A DNA stretch of 22,692 nucleotides from a virus, in IMG/VR virus record IMGVR_UViG_3300031754_000219, positions 1-22,692 of that record, one strand, 5' to 3'. The position numbers were made by a program, and so were the translations under genes. This document shows positions 1 to 7,060 of this stretch, in pieces. The notes under the pieces were generated by a model. The model searched no databases, was not told the DNA's origin, and saw nothing but the letters and a program-made list of their open reading frames with translations. How positions within the stretch are numbered: the stretch's first letter is position 1; each line of letters opens with the position of its first letter.

Positions 1-1
1 A

Positions 2-256
2 TATCGCGAACGTGGGCGCATAGCCGAGCACTCGCGGTCGATCGGAGGCGGCGAGACGGTCGCGTACTCGACGGTGATGTTTTCGCGACGCGACATGGCC
101 ACGGACATCCAGGCGCTGCTCTACCAGTACAGGCAGTCCGCGATCCTCCTGCGTCCCACGCTGCTCCCGACGCCGCCGGCCGGCCTGGAGTTCGAGGACG
201 TTACGACCGTGATCGAGCTGGAGGACGCCACCACGCCGATCGTGTCCGAGCCATGA
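2..256 (+). CDS. Head-tail connector / head completion protein, gp6-like (3' end only)
   Basis: The frame is open from base 2 to the TGA at 254-256, so this is the C-terminal 84 residues of a gene that begins left of the window. The GTG at 74 is internal. The segment SIGGGETVAYS followed by RRDMATDIQALLYQYR resembles the C-terminus of gp6/head-completion-type connectors that join portal and tail. Its position just before tail joining genes agrees. The stop overlaps the next ATG (ATGA, 253-256), which suggests translational coupling. The family assignment rests on a short stretch and gene order, so it is tentative. Confidence 0.55.
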   Translation, partial: YRERGRIAEHSRSIGGGETVAYSTVMFSRRDMATDIQALLYQYRQSAILLRPTLLPTPPAGLEFEDVTTVIELEDATTPIVSEP

Positions 257-873
257 TGTTGTTTCGGCGGCTCTTCTCGCCCCCTCCCAGGCCACAGCTG
301 CTGGGTACCCGCGTCACGGACCCGGCACTGGAGGTGAACGCCGCGGCCATTCTTGCCTCGGTAAATACGATCAAGGCTGTTGTGGGTCAATTCTCTCTCG
401 CGTCCACAGTGCAGGCACTGGACGCGATCAACGTGAGCCTGCTCGCCCAGACGACAGTTCTGCAGAAGATCGCGGACGCGCTGGTCCTGGAGTCCCCGTC
501 CGTCGGCAGGTTCGATCCGCCGCCGGATCTCGTGAAGTTCATCCCTGTGGAGGTTATGATGAGTGTTATGCAGTTGGAAGTTGGTCAGACTGCTGTTGGT
601 AAGTTGACTTTTGACGAGACCACAGCGCCGGCAGATGGAGCTGTCGTCAGCGACACGCCGACCGTCGCGACCATCGTGCTGGCGCCTGACAAAATGACCT
701 GGACGTGCGTCGCGATGGCCGTCGGCGTAGCGAACATCTCGTACACCGGTATTAGCGCTCCTCCCGACGTAGGTCCCGCAATCGTGCCGAATATGGTCGT
801 CACGGTAATCGCGGTTCCCGTCGCCGAGCACGGTGACTTTGATCCGACCCACGCGGTGATCACGGGACCGTGA
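253..873 (+). CDS. Hypothetical phage protein with Ig-like (Big-2-type) C-terminal half
   Basis: This is a 206-residue protein. Residues 1-100 are largely helical, with a run of aliphatic and Ala residues near 30-80 that could form a coiled coil. From about residue 105 the composition becomes beta-rich. The segment DGAVVSDTPTVATIVLA followed by VAMAVGVANISYTG has the typical pattern of bacterial Ig-like domains seen on phage head and tail surfaces. No catalytic motif is visible. The ATG at 253 overlaps the previous stop. Ig-like domains on virions usually bind glycans or decorate the particle; applying that here is inference. Bases around 541-610 use noticeably more T-rich codons than the rest of the gene, right at the start of the beta-rich half. 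Confidence 0.6.
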   Translation: MMLFRRLFSPPPRPQLLGTRVTDPALEVNAAAILASVNTIKAVVGQFSLASTVQALDAINVSLLAQTTVLQKIADALVLESPSVGRFDPPPDLVKFIPVEVMMSVMQLEVGQTAVGKLTFDETTAPADGAVVSDTPTVATIVLAPDKMTWTCVAMAVGVANISYTGISAPPDVGPAIVPNMVVTVIAVPVAEHGDFDPTHAVITGP

Positions 874-1055
874 ACAGGTACGTCGCGATGGCGCTCACGG
901 CGCTGGTCAGCTTAGTGGGCATCGCCGGAGGGGCCTACCTCTCGGTGGCTTCGGCCGGAGAGCCCACGAAGACGCAGGTCATCGGGGCGATAGTCACGGG
1001 ACTCGTGGCAGCGGCTAAGGCCGCGCAGGACCTGATGACCGCACCACCGCCGTGA
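870..1055 (+). CDS. Small membrane protein, function unknown (holin-like possible)
   Basis: This 61-residue protein starts at GTG 870 inside the previous stop (GTGA). Residues 5-29 form a hydrophobic segment (MALTALVSLVGIAGGAYL) that would serve as a membrane anchor or signal peptide. A second, weaker Ala/Val-rich segment spans about residues 36-54. A Pro-rich tail follows. Two short membrane segments would fit a small holin or a superinfection/moron protein, but the position among head-tail joining genes is not diagnostic. I do not recognise a family. The coding call is supported by tight stop-start overlaps on both sides. Confidence 0.55.
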   Translation: MNRYVAMALTALVSLVGIAGGAYLSVASAGEPTKTQVIGAIVTGLVAAAKAAQDLMTAPPP

Positions 1056-1525
1056 TCACTGCTCACCTCGTCGGCGACAGGGAGCTGATCACACGGCTCA
1101 GCGCGATGCCGGACGCAGTCCAGTCTGGCGTCGCGCGCGCCGTGACGCGGTTAGCGCTGGAGCTGGAGGCGCTCGTCAAGCGGAAGCTCTCCGGCGAGGT
1201 GCTCAGGGTACGCACCGGCGTGCTTAGGTCGTCCGTCCACAACCGGGTGGACCGAACCTCGACGGGTGTAACGGCGACCGTTGGTACTAACGTCGCGTAC
1301 GCGCGTGTGCATGAATTCGGCGTGCCACACTCCTGGGAGATCAGGCCGCGGGCTGCCCGCGCTTTGGCATTCGAGGTCGGCGGCCGGACGGTGTTCGCGG
1401 CGCACGTGACGCACCCGCCACTGCCGGAGCGCAGCTTCCTGCGCTCCGCTCTGCGCGAGATGGAGCCGCGCATCCGCAGCGAGCTGGAGACAGCGGTGAC
1501 GCAGGCTACGAGGGGTCCACGATGA
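1052..1525 (+). CDS. HK97 gp10-like tail component / tail completion protein
   Basis: This is 157 residues from GTG 1052 (GTGA overlap). The N-terminal helix (REL...RLSAMPDAVQSGVARAVTRLALELEALVKRKL), the RTGVLRSSV motif near residue 55, the VGTNVAYARVHEFG stretch near residue 80, and the C-terminal PERSFLRSALREM motif together match the HK97 gp10 / minor tail Z family. Members sit at the head-proximal end of the tail and help join it to the capsid. Length and position between connector and terminator genes are usual for the family. The gene ends inside the ATGA of the next gene. Confidence 0.85.
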   Translation: MITAHLVGDRELITRLSAMPDAVQSGVARAVTRLALELEALVKRKLSGEVLRVRTGVLRSSVHNRVDRTSTGVTATVGTNVAYARVHEFGVPHSWEIRPRAARALAFEVGGRTVFAAHVTHPPLPERSFLRSALREMEPRIRSELETAVTQATRGPR

Positions 1526-1737
1526 GCGACGATACCAAGAGCGAGCCTAGGCCGCCGCGGCCCGACGCCACCGAGGCGCAGGAGGCAGCGGAGACCCGAG
1601 CGCGGGAGACAATCAGGGATCTCGATGCAGGTCTCGTTACGCGGCGCAGTGCGGTCGAAGTGAAGCGCGCGGCGAAGCGTGCCATAGGCGGCCACGACTT
1701 GAGCCGGGGCCTGGGTAATATCAAGCCTTGGCCATAG
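1522..1737 (+). CDS. Small charged hypothetical protein
   Basis: This 71-residue protein starts at ATG 1522, overlapping the gp10-like stop (ATGA). It is very rich in Arg, Glu and Ala, with no hydrophobic core segment and no Cys, and probably forms a helix in the middle (about residues 16-55). No family is recognised. It is kept because it fits exactly between two tail joining genes with overlapping ends and the usual codon pattern. It could be a small scaffold or assembly factor, but nothing in the sequence shows this. Confidence 0.55.
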   Translation: MSDDTKSEPRPPRPDATEAQEAAETRARETIRDLDAGLVTRRSAVEVKRAAKRAIGGHDLSRGLGNIKPWP

Positions 1738-2171
1738 TCCGAGAGGCGATCTATGGCGCGCTGTGGAGGCTGGCTAGCGAGGCGGCGTCGTTTGCGACCG
1801 CGAACCGGCGTCTGCGCCACTGGTCCGACGTGTCACCGGCGGAGCAGCCGGCGCTGTTCATGAGCCAGAAGAGGCAGCGCGGTACCACGCACCAGGGTGC
1901 CGTCAACCTGCCGGTGGTCTGGACGCTGCTGGCTGACTTCTACATCTACGTCCACTCGTCGGACCCGGCCCTGTCGCCAGCTATCCTGCTCAACCCGCTG
2001 ATCGACGCGATCGAGTTGGCGCTCGCGCCGGACCCCGGCACCGGGGTCCAGGATCTGGGGCTGCCGCAGATGGTCCGGCACGTGCGGATAGTCGGCGAGG
2101 TCGAGACTGCCGAGGGAGTGCTCGGCGATCAGGAGATGGCGATCATCCCGGTGGAGATACTCTGCGTCTGA
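1728..2171 (+). CDS. Tail terminator-like / minor tail protein U-type
   Basis: This 147-residue protein reads from TTG 1728, which overlaps the end of the previous gene by 10 bases. No ATG or GTG gives a full-length product, so the TTG start is preferred. The early segment IYGALWRLAS, the compact alpha/beta middle (VVWTLLADFYIYVHS), the NPLIDAIELALAPDPGTGVQDLG stretch and the closing GDQEMAIIPVEILC fit small tail terminator proteins that cap the tail tube. Position directly before the tail tube gene is the usual one. The exact family is inferred from size, order and pattern. Confidence 0.65.
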   Translation: MAIVREAIYGALWRLASEAASFATANRRLRHWSDVSPAEQPALFMSQKRQRGTTHQGAVNLPVVWTLLADFYIYVHSSDPALSPAILLNPLIDAIELALAPDPGTGVQDLGLPQMVRHVRIVGEVETAEGVLGDQEMAIIPVEILCV

Positions 2172-2180
2172 CGACGCGAT

Positions 2181-2186
2181 AGGAGG
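2181..2186 (+). promoter_or_regulatory. Strong ribosome binding site of the tail tube gene
   Basis: AGGAGG lies five bases before the GTG at 2192. It is the clearest Shine-Dalgarno sequence among the + strand structural genes, where most starts are embedded in the previous stop codon. This fits the high copy number of tail tube subunits and confirms the GTG start. Confidence 0.85.
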
Positions 2187-2191
2187 TTGAA

Positions 2192-2977
2192 GTGACTCAG
2201 CTCAGCTTCGGGCCGGGCGTCATGTACGGCGAGCGTGTCGATACGACCGGATCGGGCATAGGTCCGCGCCAGTTCGGCCTGATGCAGGACGTGGACATCA
2301 CGTTCTCGTATACGGACAAGCCGCTCTACGGCCAGCAGCAGTTCCCAGCTGCTCTGGCCCGCGGGCAGGGCAAGATCACGGGTAAGGCGAAGCTCGCCCA
2401 GATCAACGTGCTGCTCTACAGCGATCTGTTTTTCGGCCTGACTCCGACGATCGGGTCGTCGCAGACGGTGTCGCAGGACGAGGCGTTGACGATCCCGGCG
2501 ACGCCACCGTTCACGGTTACCGTGAGCCACGCAGCGGCCTACCTGCAGGATCTGGGGGTGTGGAACGCGATCACTGGGGATCGCTTCAACAGGGTGACCA
2601 CGCCGTCGGCGAGTCTCCAGTACTCGGTTAATCCGGCCACGGGCGTCTACACATTCTCGTCGGCCGATCAGTCCGTCGCGGTTAGGATCAGCTACGTCTA
2701 CAACCAACCAACGACCGGGGCGAGCGTGCTGCTGACCAACCAGGTGCAGGGCTACACGCCGGCCTTCCAGTGCACCATATTTCAGAAGATCAGCCCGACG
2801 GTGCCGGGCGCGCCGCAGAATGTGAGCCTGCCGTGGGCCCTCATGTTGTATGCGTGCGTATCGAATTCGTTCAGCATTCCGACGTCGCAGGATAATTGGA
2901 CTTTGAATGCCTTTGACTTCTCGGCGTTCGCCAATGCGTCCGGGAACATCGGCCTCTACAACGCGGTGAGCCAGTGA
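2192..2977 (+). CDS. Major tail tube protein
   Basis: This 261-residue protein starts at GTG 2192 behind a strong AGGAGG. It is beta-rich throughout. The N-terminal part (GPGVMYGERVDTTG, then RQFGLMQDVDITFSYTDKPLYGQQQFP) and the motif GQGKITGKAKLAQI are typical of siphophage tail tube proteins related to lambda gpV and HK97 gp6-type tubes. The C-terminal FDFSAFANASGNIG also fits. Position between the terminator and the chaperones is diagnostic. The length is in the normal range for tubes without a large decoration domain. No other gene in the window is a better candidate. Confidence 0.85.
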   Translation: MTQLSFGPGVMYGERVDTTGSGIGPRQFGLMQDVDITFSYTDKPLYGQQQFPAALARGQGKITGKAKLAQINVLLYSDLFFGLTPTIGSSQTVSQDEALTIPATPPFTVTVSHAAAYLQDLGVWNAITGDRFNRVTTPSASLQYSVNPATGVYTFSSADQSVAVRISYVYNQPTTGASVLLTNQVQGYTPAFQCTIFQKISPTVPGAPQNVSLPWALMLYACVSNSFSIPTSQDNWTLNAFDFSAFANASGNIGLYNAVSQ

Positions 2978-3345
2978 TGATCGGCGTTAAGGTGCAGATG
3001 GGTGGTATTGAGTATATGGTGCCGCCATTGACGCTTGGTCAGCTCCGTCGGCTGGAGCCGAAGATCCGCGCGATGAGCGATCTACCGCCGGATGCGGGTG
3101 GCATATCGACCGAACAGATTGACGCGATAGGAGAGATAGTCTCTACCGCGCTGAGCCGGAACTATCCTGACATGACTCCTGAGAGGGTGCTTGAGCTCAT
3201 CGACGTCGCGAACGCGCGCGAGGTCATCCTGGCAGTGCTGACCGGTGCAGGTCTAAAGCCGGGGGAAGCCGAGGCGGTGACGAGGCCCAATGGGGCGATC
3301 TCTACGGACTCCTCGCCACCGCCTGTGGATACCCATACCCCGTGA
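2974..3345 (+). CDS. Tail assembly chaperone, gpG-like
   Basis: This 123-residue protein starts at GTG 2974 (GTGA overlap; ATG 2977 is the next choice). Residues 1-90 carry the conserved chaperone pattern: a short beta start, PPLTLGQLRRLEPKI, then RNYPDMTPERVLELIDVANA and a hydrophobic helix VILAVLTGAGL. The last 25 residues are low complexity (Ser/Pro/Thr), as in many gpG proteins whose tail is replaced after a frameshift. In lambda, G and GT keep the tape measure unfolded and recruit tube subunits. The -1 frame runs open below the 3' end and continues into the next gene (see the slippery site). Confidence 0.8.
   Translation: MMIGVKVQMGGIEYMVPPLTLGQLRRLEPKIRAMSDLPPDAGGISTEQIDAIGEIVSTALSRNYPDMTPERVLELIDVANAREVILAVLTGAGLKPGEAEAVTRPNGAISTDSSPPPVDTHTP
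3261..3268 (+). other. Candidate -1 programmed frameshift site
   Basis: The run GGGGGAAG is read as CCG GGG GAA GCC in the chaperone frame. It resembles lambda's G GGA AAG slippery site but allows perfect re-pairing only for the P-site GGG. From 3264 the -1 frame is open to the TAA at 3603-3605 and contains WGDLYGLLATACGYPYPV upstream of the formal GTG at 3342. The predicted fusion has about 97 residues from the gpG frame plus 113 from the -1 frame, roughly 210 in total. The exact slip codon is inferred. Confidence 0.6.
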
Positions 3346-3605
3346 TCGACGAGATGACGGTGTTCGACGCGGAGGAGCTGTGCTCCTACTGGAGCCGGCA
3401 TCCGCCGACCCACGTACTGGTCGCGGCGTTCCTTGGTGTTAGATCCAACGAGCCTGCGAACGAGGTTCGACAGCCCCAGCCGGATCGGCCGGTGCCGGTT
3501 AGCTTCGCGATGGCCGGCATGCCCGGCATGGCGGCGGCGGTTGAGCTCAACGTACCGCCGCCGATCTTCGACGCCACCGAGCTGATGGCGCTGAGGCCTG
3601 ATTAA
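3342..3605 (+). CDS. Tail assembly chaperone extension, gpT-like (probably expressed by -1 frameshift)
   Basis: The formal reading frame from GTG 3342 gives 87 residues. The GTG overlaps the upstream stop, but it falls inside a conserved-looking block that starts earlier in the same frame (LYGLLATACGYPYP, from about 3300) and continues as VIDEMTVFDAEELCSYW and HPPTHVLVAAFLGV. That block is typical of the second half of GT-type chaperones. I therefore think the real product is a fusion with the preceding protein, entered near 3264. Reinitiation at 3342 would lose the conserved start and is less likely. The C-terminal third is Pro-rich and variable. Confidence 0.65.
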   Translation: MIDEMTVFDAEELCSYWSRHPPTHVLVAAFLGVRSNEPANEVRQPQPDRPVPVSFAMAGMPGMAAAVELNVPPPIFDATELMALRPD

Positions 3606-3606
3606 C

Positions 3607-4185
3607 GTGCCAGCTGGCTGCGACGGATGCTCGCTCTGCTGCCGCCTGCTCTCGGTTGTGGAGATCGACAAGCCCGCCGGTGCTTGGTGCCGCGCGGTGG
3701 AGTGGACTCGCGCTGGCGGCCGGTGCAAGGTCCACCCCGAGCGGCCGGACGCGTGCCGCACGTTCGAGTGCATCTGGCTGCAGAGCCAGGTCCGCACCCC
3801 GACCAACGGCTTCCCGCCCGGTCAGGTGCTGCCGCCGCAGATGCGCCCCGACCGGTGCGGCGTGGTCTTCGCCCAGGAGGCGTACCTGAACGGGCCGGTC
3901 GACCCGGACAATCGGAAGATGGTGCTGTTCGTCGACCCTAACCATCCGTTCGCGTGGCGCGAGCCGGGGCCGATGGCCCAGATCAACGGGTTCCTCGCCC
4001 GTGGCGGCACCGTAGAGGTCAACGTTGGCTCGGACCAGGTCACGCTCAGGCGTGGGACCGGTAGGGTCGTCGTCGAGCGCAGCGAGCCGTACTACGGCAT
4101 GCTGAGGAGGGAGGTGAAGTTCCCGGAGCTGCCTGGGATGACGCTCGACGCCGACGAGCTGATGAGGAGGCGACCCGGTGGCTGA
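3607..4185 (+). CDS. Cys-rich YkgJ-like (CxxCxxCC) metal-binding protein
   Basis: This 192-residue protein starts at GTG 3607, one base after the previous stop. The N-terminal 58 residues hold eight cysteines: C5, C8, C11, C12 (CDGCSLCC), C28, C40, C50 and C55. This matches the CxxCxxCC family (YkgJ/UPF0153), predicted to bind zinc or an Fe-S cluster. The remaining 130 residues are alpha/beta without cysteines or a recognised active site. It lies between the chaperones and the tape measure, where siphophages usually carry nothing or a second chaperone. A role in metal loading or in maturing a tail protein is inference; no catalytic function can be read from the sequence. Confidence 0.7.
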   Translation: MPAGCDGCSLCCRLLSVVEIDKPAGAWCRAVEWTRAGGRCKVHPERPDACRTFECIWLQSQVRTPTNGFPPGQVLPPQMRPDRCGVVFAQEAYLNGPVDPDNRKMVLFVDPNHPFAWREPGPMAQINGFLARGGTVEVNVGSDQVTLRRGTGRVVVERSEPYYGMLRREVKFPELPGMTLDADELMRRRPGG

Positions 4186-6397
4186 GGAACTCCAAGTAAG
4201 ATTTGGAGCCGAGACCGCCGGCTACCTGGCCGGCGCCCAGGAGGTCAAGTCCGCGACCATGAGCCTGGTTCAGGACTTGAACGCGGCATTCGCTCACTCC
4301 GCCGAGGCGATCCGCCTCCCGCTCGACGCGCTGGCGATGATGAAGTCCAGCCTGCGCGAGACGGCCGAGGTGGCCGGCGTGGTATTCGCATTCGAGAAGC
4401 TCAAGGAGTTCGCCGAAAGCATGGCTGAGCTCGGCGAGAAGACTCTGAACAGTGCCTACATCTTAGGGCTGTCGGTTGAGGAGTACGCGAGGCTCTCTGG
4501 TGCCATTCGAATCTTCGGTGGGGATGCCGATGCTGTGCAGCGTCCACTTGAGCGATTGGCGCTCAACATACAGAGGGTAGCCGAGGGCAATAAGACCGCC
4601 GTTGCGGCGTTCCACAACCTAGGTGTCTCGACGGAGGAGGTAAAGACCAAGGGCGACAACCTGGTCACGTTCTTTACTTCAGTGATCCAGCACTACGCCG
4701 AACTGGAGCCTGCGGCGCGCAACATAGGCATACTGCACGAGGTGGCTGGCCGCGGCGTCGACCGCTTCGCTGGCGCGATGAGGCACGGTGTTGTGGCTTT
4801 TCAGGAGGCGATGCACGCGTCAGATGAGTACGCGGCGGCGATAAAGAAAAACGCTGATGGGATGGATGAGACCGCTGAGAAGACGAATAAGCTCGGCCTA
4901 GACCTGTCGACGCTGGCCGTTCAGGGTTTCGGCACGTTGAAACCGCTGATCGATGGAACGATCAGTGCGTTGGATGGTCTCGTGAGGTCCATGACAACCG
5001 CGATCGGCTGGGTCGGAAAGATCGCCACGGCGGTGGGGAATGCGGCGGCCGATTTCATCCACTGGACTAACGCGATACTCGGCGTCAGCCAGGCGCTCGA
5101 CGCGACCTCCGAGGCGGCCGAACGGAACCGGCAGCGCCGCGGCCTGGGCACCGAGGACTACGGCTACGCTGACATCCCTCCAGTGACCGTGACCGGAACC
5201 AGGAAGGCCGGAACGGAGAGCAGCGCCGGTGGCGGCAAGAAGGGCTCCGACGACCGCATGTCGGTCTGGCGTGACGAGTTGCGCCAGAGGCTGGAAGCCG
5301 AGGGTAACTTTTTCAATGACAGCAAGGCCGAGGAGCTGGCCTTCTGGCAGCAGAAGCTCGCGACGATATCTTCGGGCTCGCAGAACGACCTAAAGCTGCG
5401 ACGCGAGGTCAACGCACAGATATTCGCCCTGGAGAAGGGGCTGGCGCATCAGACCGAGCAGGACGCAATAGAGGAGCAGACCTACAAGGCGCGGGTCGCT
5501 GACGTCGAGTACGCTGGAAAGAAGGCGCACCTGGACGCCGAGGTCAAGCTCGGCAGGATGAGCGCTGACGAGGCCATCGCTCAGGAGAAGATGCTCCTCG
5601 ACGAGAAGCAGGCGCTCGACGAGGGGTACTTCAACGCCAAGCTGGCCGCCGCCGAGAAGGACTCCCGGACGTCAAAGAAGATCCTGGAGGAGGAGTACCT
5701 CGCTTACCAGGAGTACACGAACAAGCTCCAGGCGCTCGACGACAAGCTGGCCGAGGAGCAGAAGAGGGCTGCCGACAAGGCTGCTCGACCGTTCATCCAG
5801 GGATTCGACCAGATAGGTTCGTCGTTTGACTCGCTGATCACAGGGATGATCACGCACACATCTACGCTCCGGCAGGGTCTAAAGAGGCTCTGGGACACGA
5901 TCCTGGGCGACTTCATCAAGATGATCAGCGAGATGGTTAGTCGCTGGGCTGCAGCGAAGTTAATGGACATGGGCTTTGGAGCCGCCGCGGGTCCCGGCGC
6001 TGGCCTGGGCAGCGTGCTAGGCTCAGGATTCAGCAGCCTGTTCGGTGGGGGCTTGGGTGGCCTGTTTGGCGGTGGTGGTGGTTTGCTGTCGTGGGGCGAA
6101 TCTATTCCGTTTATGCTGCCCCTTGCCGAGCGCGGCTGGGTGGTTCCGAGCTTCCAAAGCGGCGGCATAGTGGGGCAGCTCCACTCCCGCGAGATGGTGC
6201 TGCCGGCCGACATCAGCGAGGGCATGCAAGGGATCATCCGCCGCGGCGGCACCGGGGGGACGATCAACATCCACGCCATAGACACTCAGGCCGGCGCGCA
6301 GTTCCTGATGAACAACCGCAGCACCATTGGCCAGGCGTTCCGCCAGGCCAGCCTGACCGGCGGCGTGAGCCCCAGGCAGCTGTCGACCGGACGCTGA
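4178..6397 (+). CDS. Tape measure protein
   Basis: This 739-residue protein starts at GTG 4178, overlapping the previous gene by 8 bases. It is the longest gene in the tail shaft module. The order is: N-terminal helices (residues 1-130), an all-helical body with hydrophobic stretches near 245-305 (IGWVGKIATAVGNAAADF), long charged coiled-coil segments at about 380-540 (Glu/Lys/Ala-rich), a region like lambda-type tape measures near 550-590 (GLKRLWDTILGDFIKMISEMV), a Gly-rich flexible stretch at about 600-640, and a compact C-terminus ending with NNRSTIGQAFRQASLTGG. It fixes tail length; at the commonly used 0.15 nm per residue this implies a tail of about 110 nm. Confidence 0.9.
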   Translation: MAEELQVRFGAETAGYLAGAQEVKSATMSLVQDLNAAFAHSAEAIRLPLDALAMMKSSLRETAEVAGVVFAFEKLKEFAESMAELGEKTLNSAYILGLSVEEYARLSGAIRIFGGDADAVQRPLERLALNIQRVAEGNKTAVAAFHNLGVSTEEVKTKGDNLVTFFTSVIQHYAELEPAARNIGILHEVAGRGVDRFAGAMRHGVVAFQEAMHASDEYAAAIKKNADGMDETAEKTNKLGLDLSTLAVQGFGTLKPLIDGTISALDGLVRSMTTAIGWVGKIATAVGNAAADFIHWTNAILGVSQALDATSEAAERNRQRRGLGTEDYGYADIPPVTVTGTRKAGTESSAGGGKKGSDDRMSVWRDELRQRLEAEGNFFNDSKAEELAFWQQKLATISSGSQNDLKLRREVNAQIFALEKGLAHQTEQDAIEEQTYKARVADVEYAGKKAHLDAEVKLGRMSADEAIAQEKMLLDEKQALDEGYFNAKLAAAEKDSRTSKKILEEEYLAYQEYTNKLQALDDKLAEEQKRAADKAARPFIQGFDQIGSSFDSLITGMITHTSTLRQGLKRLWDTILGDFIKMISEMVSRWAAAKLMDMGFGAAAGPGAGLGSVLGSGFSSLFGGGLGGLFGGGGGLLSWGESIPFMLPLAERGWVVPSFQSGGIVGQLHSREMVLPADISEGMQGIIRRGGTGGTINIHAIDTQAGAQFLMNNRSTIGQAFRQASLTGGVSPRQLSTGR

Positions 6398-6400
6398 GCC

Positions 6401-7060
6401 GTGGATGTCTTTCCTACGCCCAAGCCGAATACCCCGAGTTTCTTACCGGGATTGACTTGGTCGGTCACGAAGGCCCCCAAGTTCGCCACGCGTACTCAGA
6501 GGTCTGTGTCTGGCCGCCGGCTGGACCTGGCCGACCAGCTGTACCCTATATGGACCTGGACTCTGCAGTACAGCTTTCTGCGTGGTGGTAGGGATAGCCG
6601 GTTCGGCATCGGGCCGGGCTCAGGGTACACCGAGCTGGACTCGCTGATGGGGTTCTTCTGCCGGCAGAAGCAGGCGGCCAACGCCACCTTCCTGTTCGAC
6701 GATCCGACGGACGACCAGGTAACGAACCAGGGCATAGGGTACGGTGACGGTGCGACGACGTCGTACCAGCTGCTGCGCACCATCGGCGCGGCGTACTACG
6801 GTGGCCTGTTCACCGAGCCGATAACCCAGCCCAACGCGATCCTGGCGGTATACGTCAACGGTGCCTCGGTGCCGTACTCGCTGGGCGCCAATGGCGTCGT
6901 CACCCTCAATTCGCCGCCGCCGCCTGGCGCGCTGGTCAGCGCCACGTTCAACTACTGGTGGCCAGCGAAGTTCGCGGAGGACACTTTAGATTTTGATAAT
7001 TTCGCTTATCAGTTGTGGGAGCTCCGTAAATTATCTATTGAAAGTGTACTTTTACCGTGA
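6401..7060 (+). CDS. Distal tail protein, DUF2460 / RcGTA gp12-like
   Basis: This 219-residue protein starts at GTG 6401, three bases after the tape measure stop. The N-terminus (FLPGLTWSVTKAPKFATRTQ), RLDLADQLYPIWTWTLQYSFLR, the MGFFCRQKQAANATFLFDDP stretch and the C-terminal FNYWWPAKFAEDTLDFDNFA are characteristic of the DUF2460 (TIGR02217) family, which forms the ring where the tail tube meets the hub. The final 25 codons (from about 6985) switch abruptly to AT-rich codons while the protein sequence still looks normal. The gene ends by overlapping, tail to tail, the antisense endonuclease gene by 9 bases (7052-7060). Confidence 0.85.
   Translation: MDVFPTPKPNTPSFLPGLTWSVTKAPKFATRTQRSVSGRRLDLADQLYPIWTWTLQYSFLRGGRDSRFGIGPGSGYTELDSLMGFFCRQKQAANATFLFDDPTDDQVTNQGIGYGDGATTSYQLLRTIGAAYYGGLFTEPITQPNAILAVYVNGASVPYSLGANGVVTLNSPPPPGALVSATFNYWWPAKFAEDTLDFDNFAYQLWELRKLSIESVLLP

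Noticed and set aside
121-852. Long minus-strand open frame (243 codons) opposite the first genes
   Set aside because: It is antisense to two genes with good ends and overlaps, is extremely rich in Arg, His and Asp, and shows no recognisable motif; it is a by-product of GC-rich codon use.
5704-6285. Minus-strand frame of 193 codons opposite the tape measure
   Set aside because: Pro-rich shadow of the Gly-rich tape measure segment.
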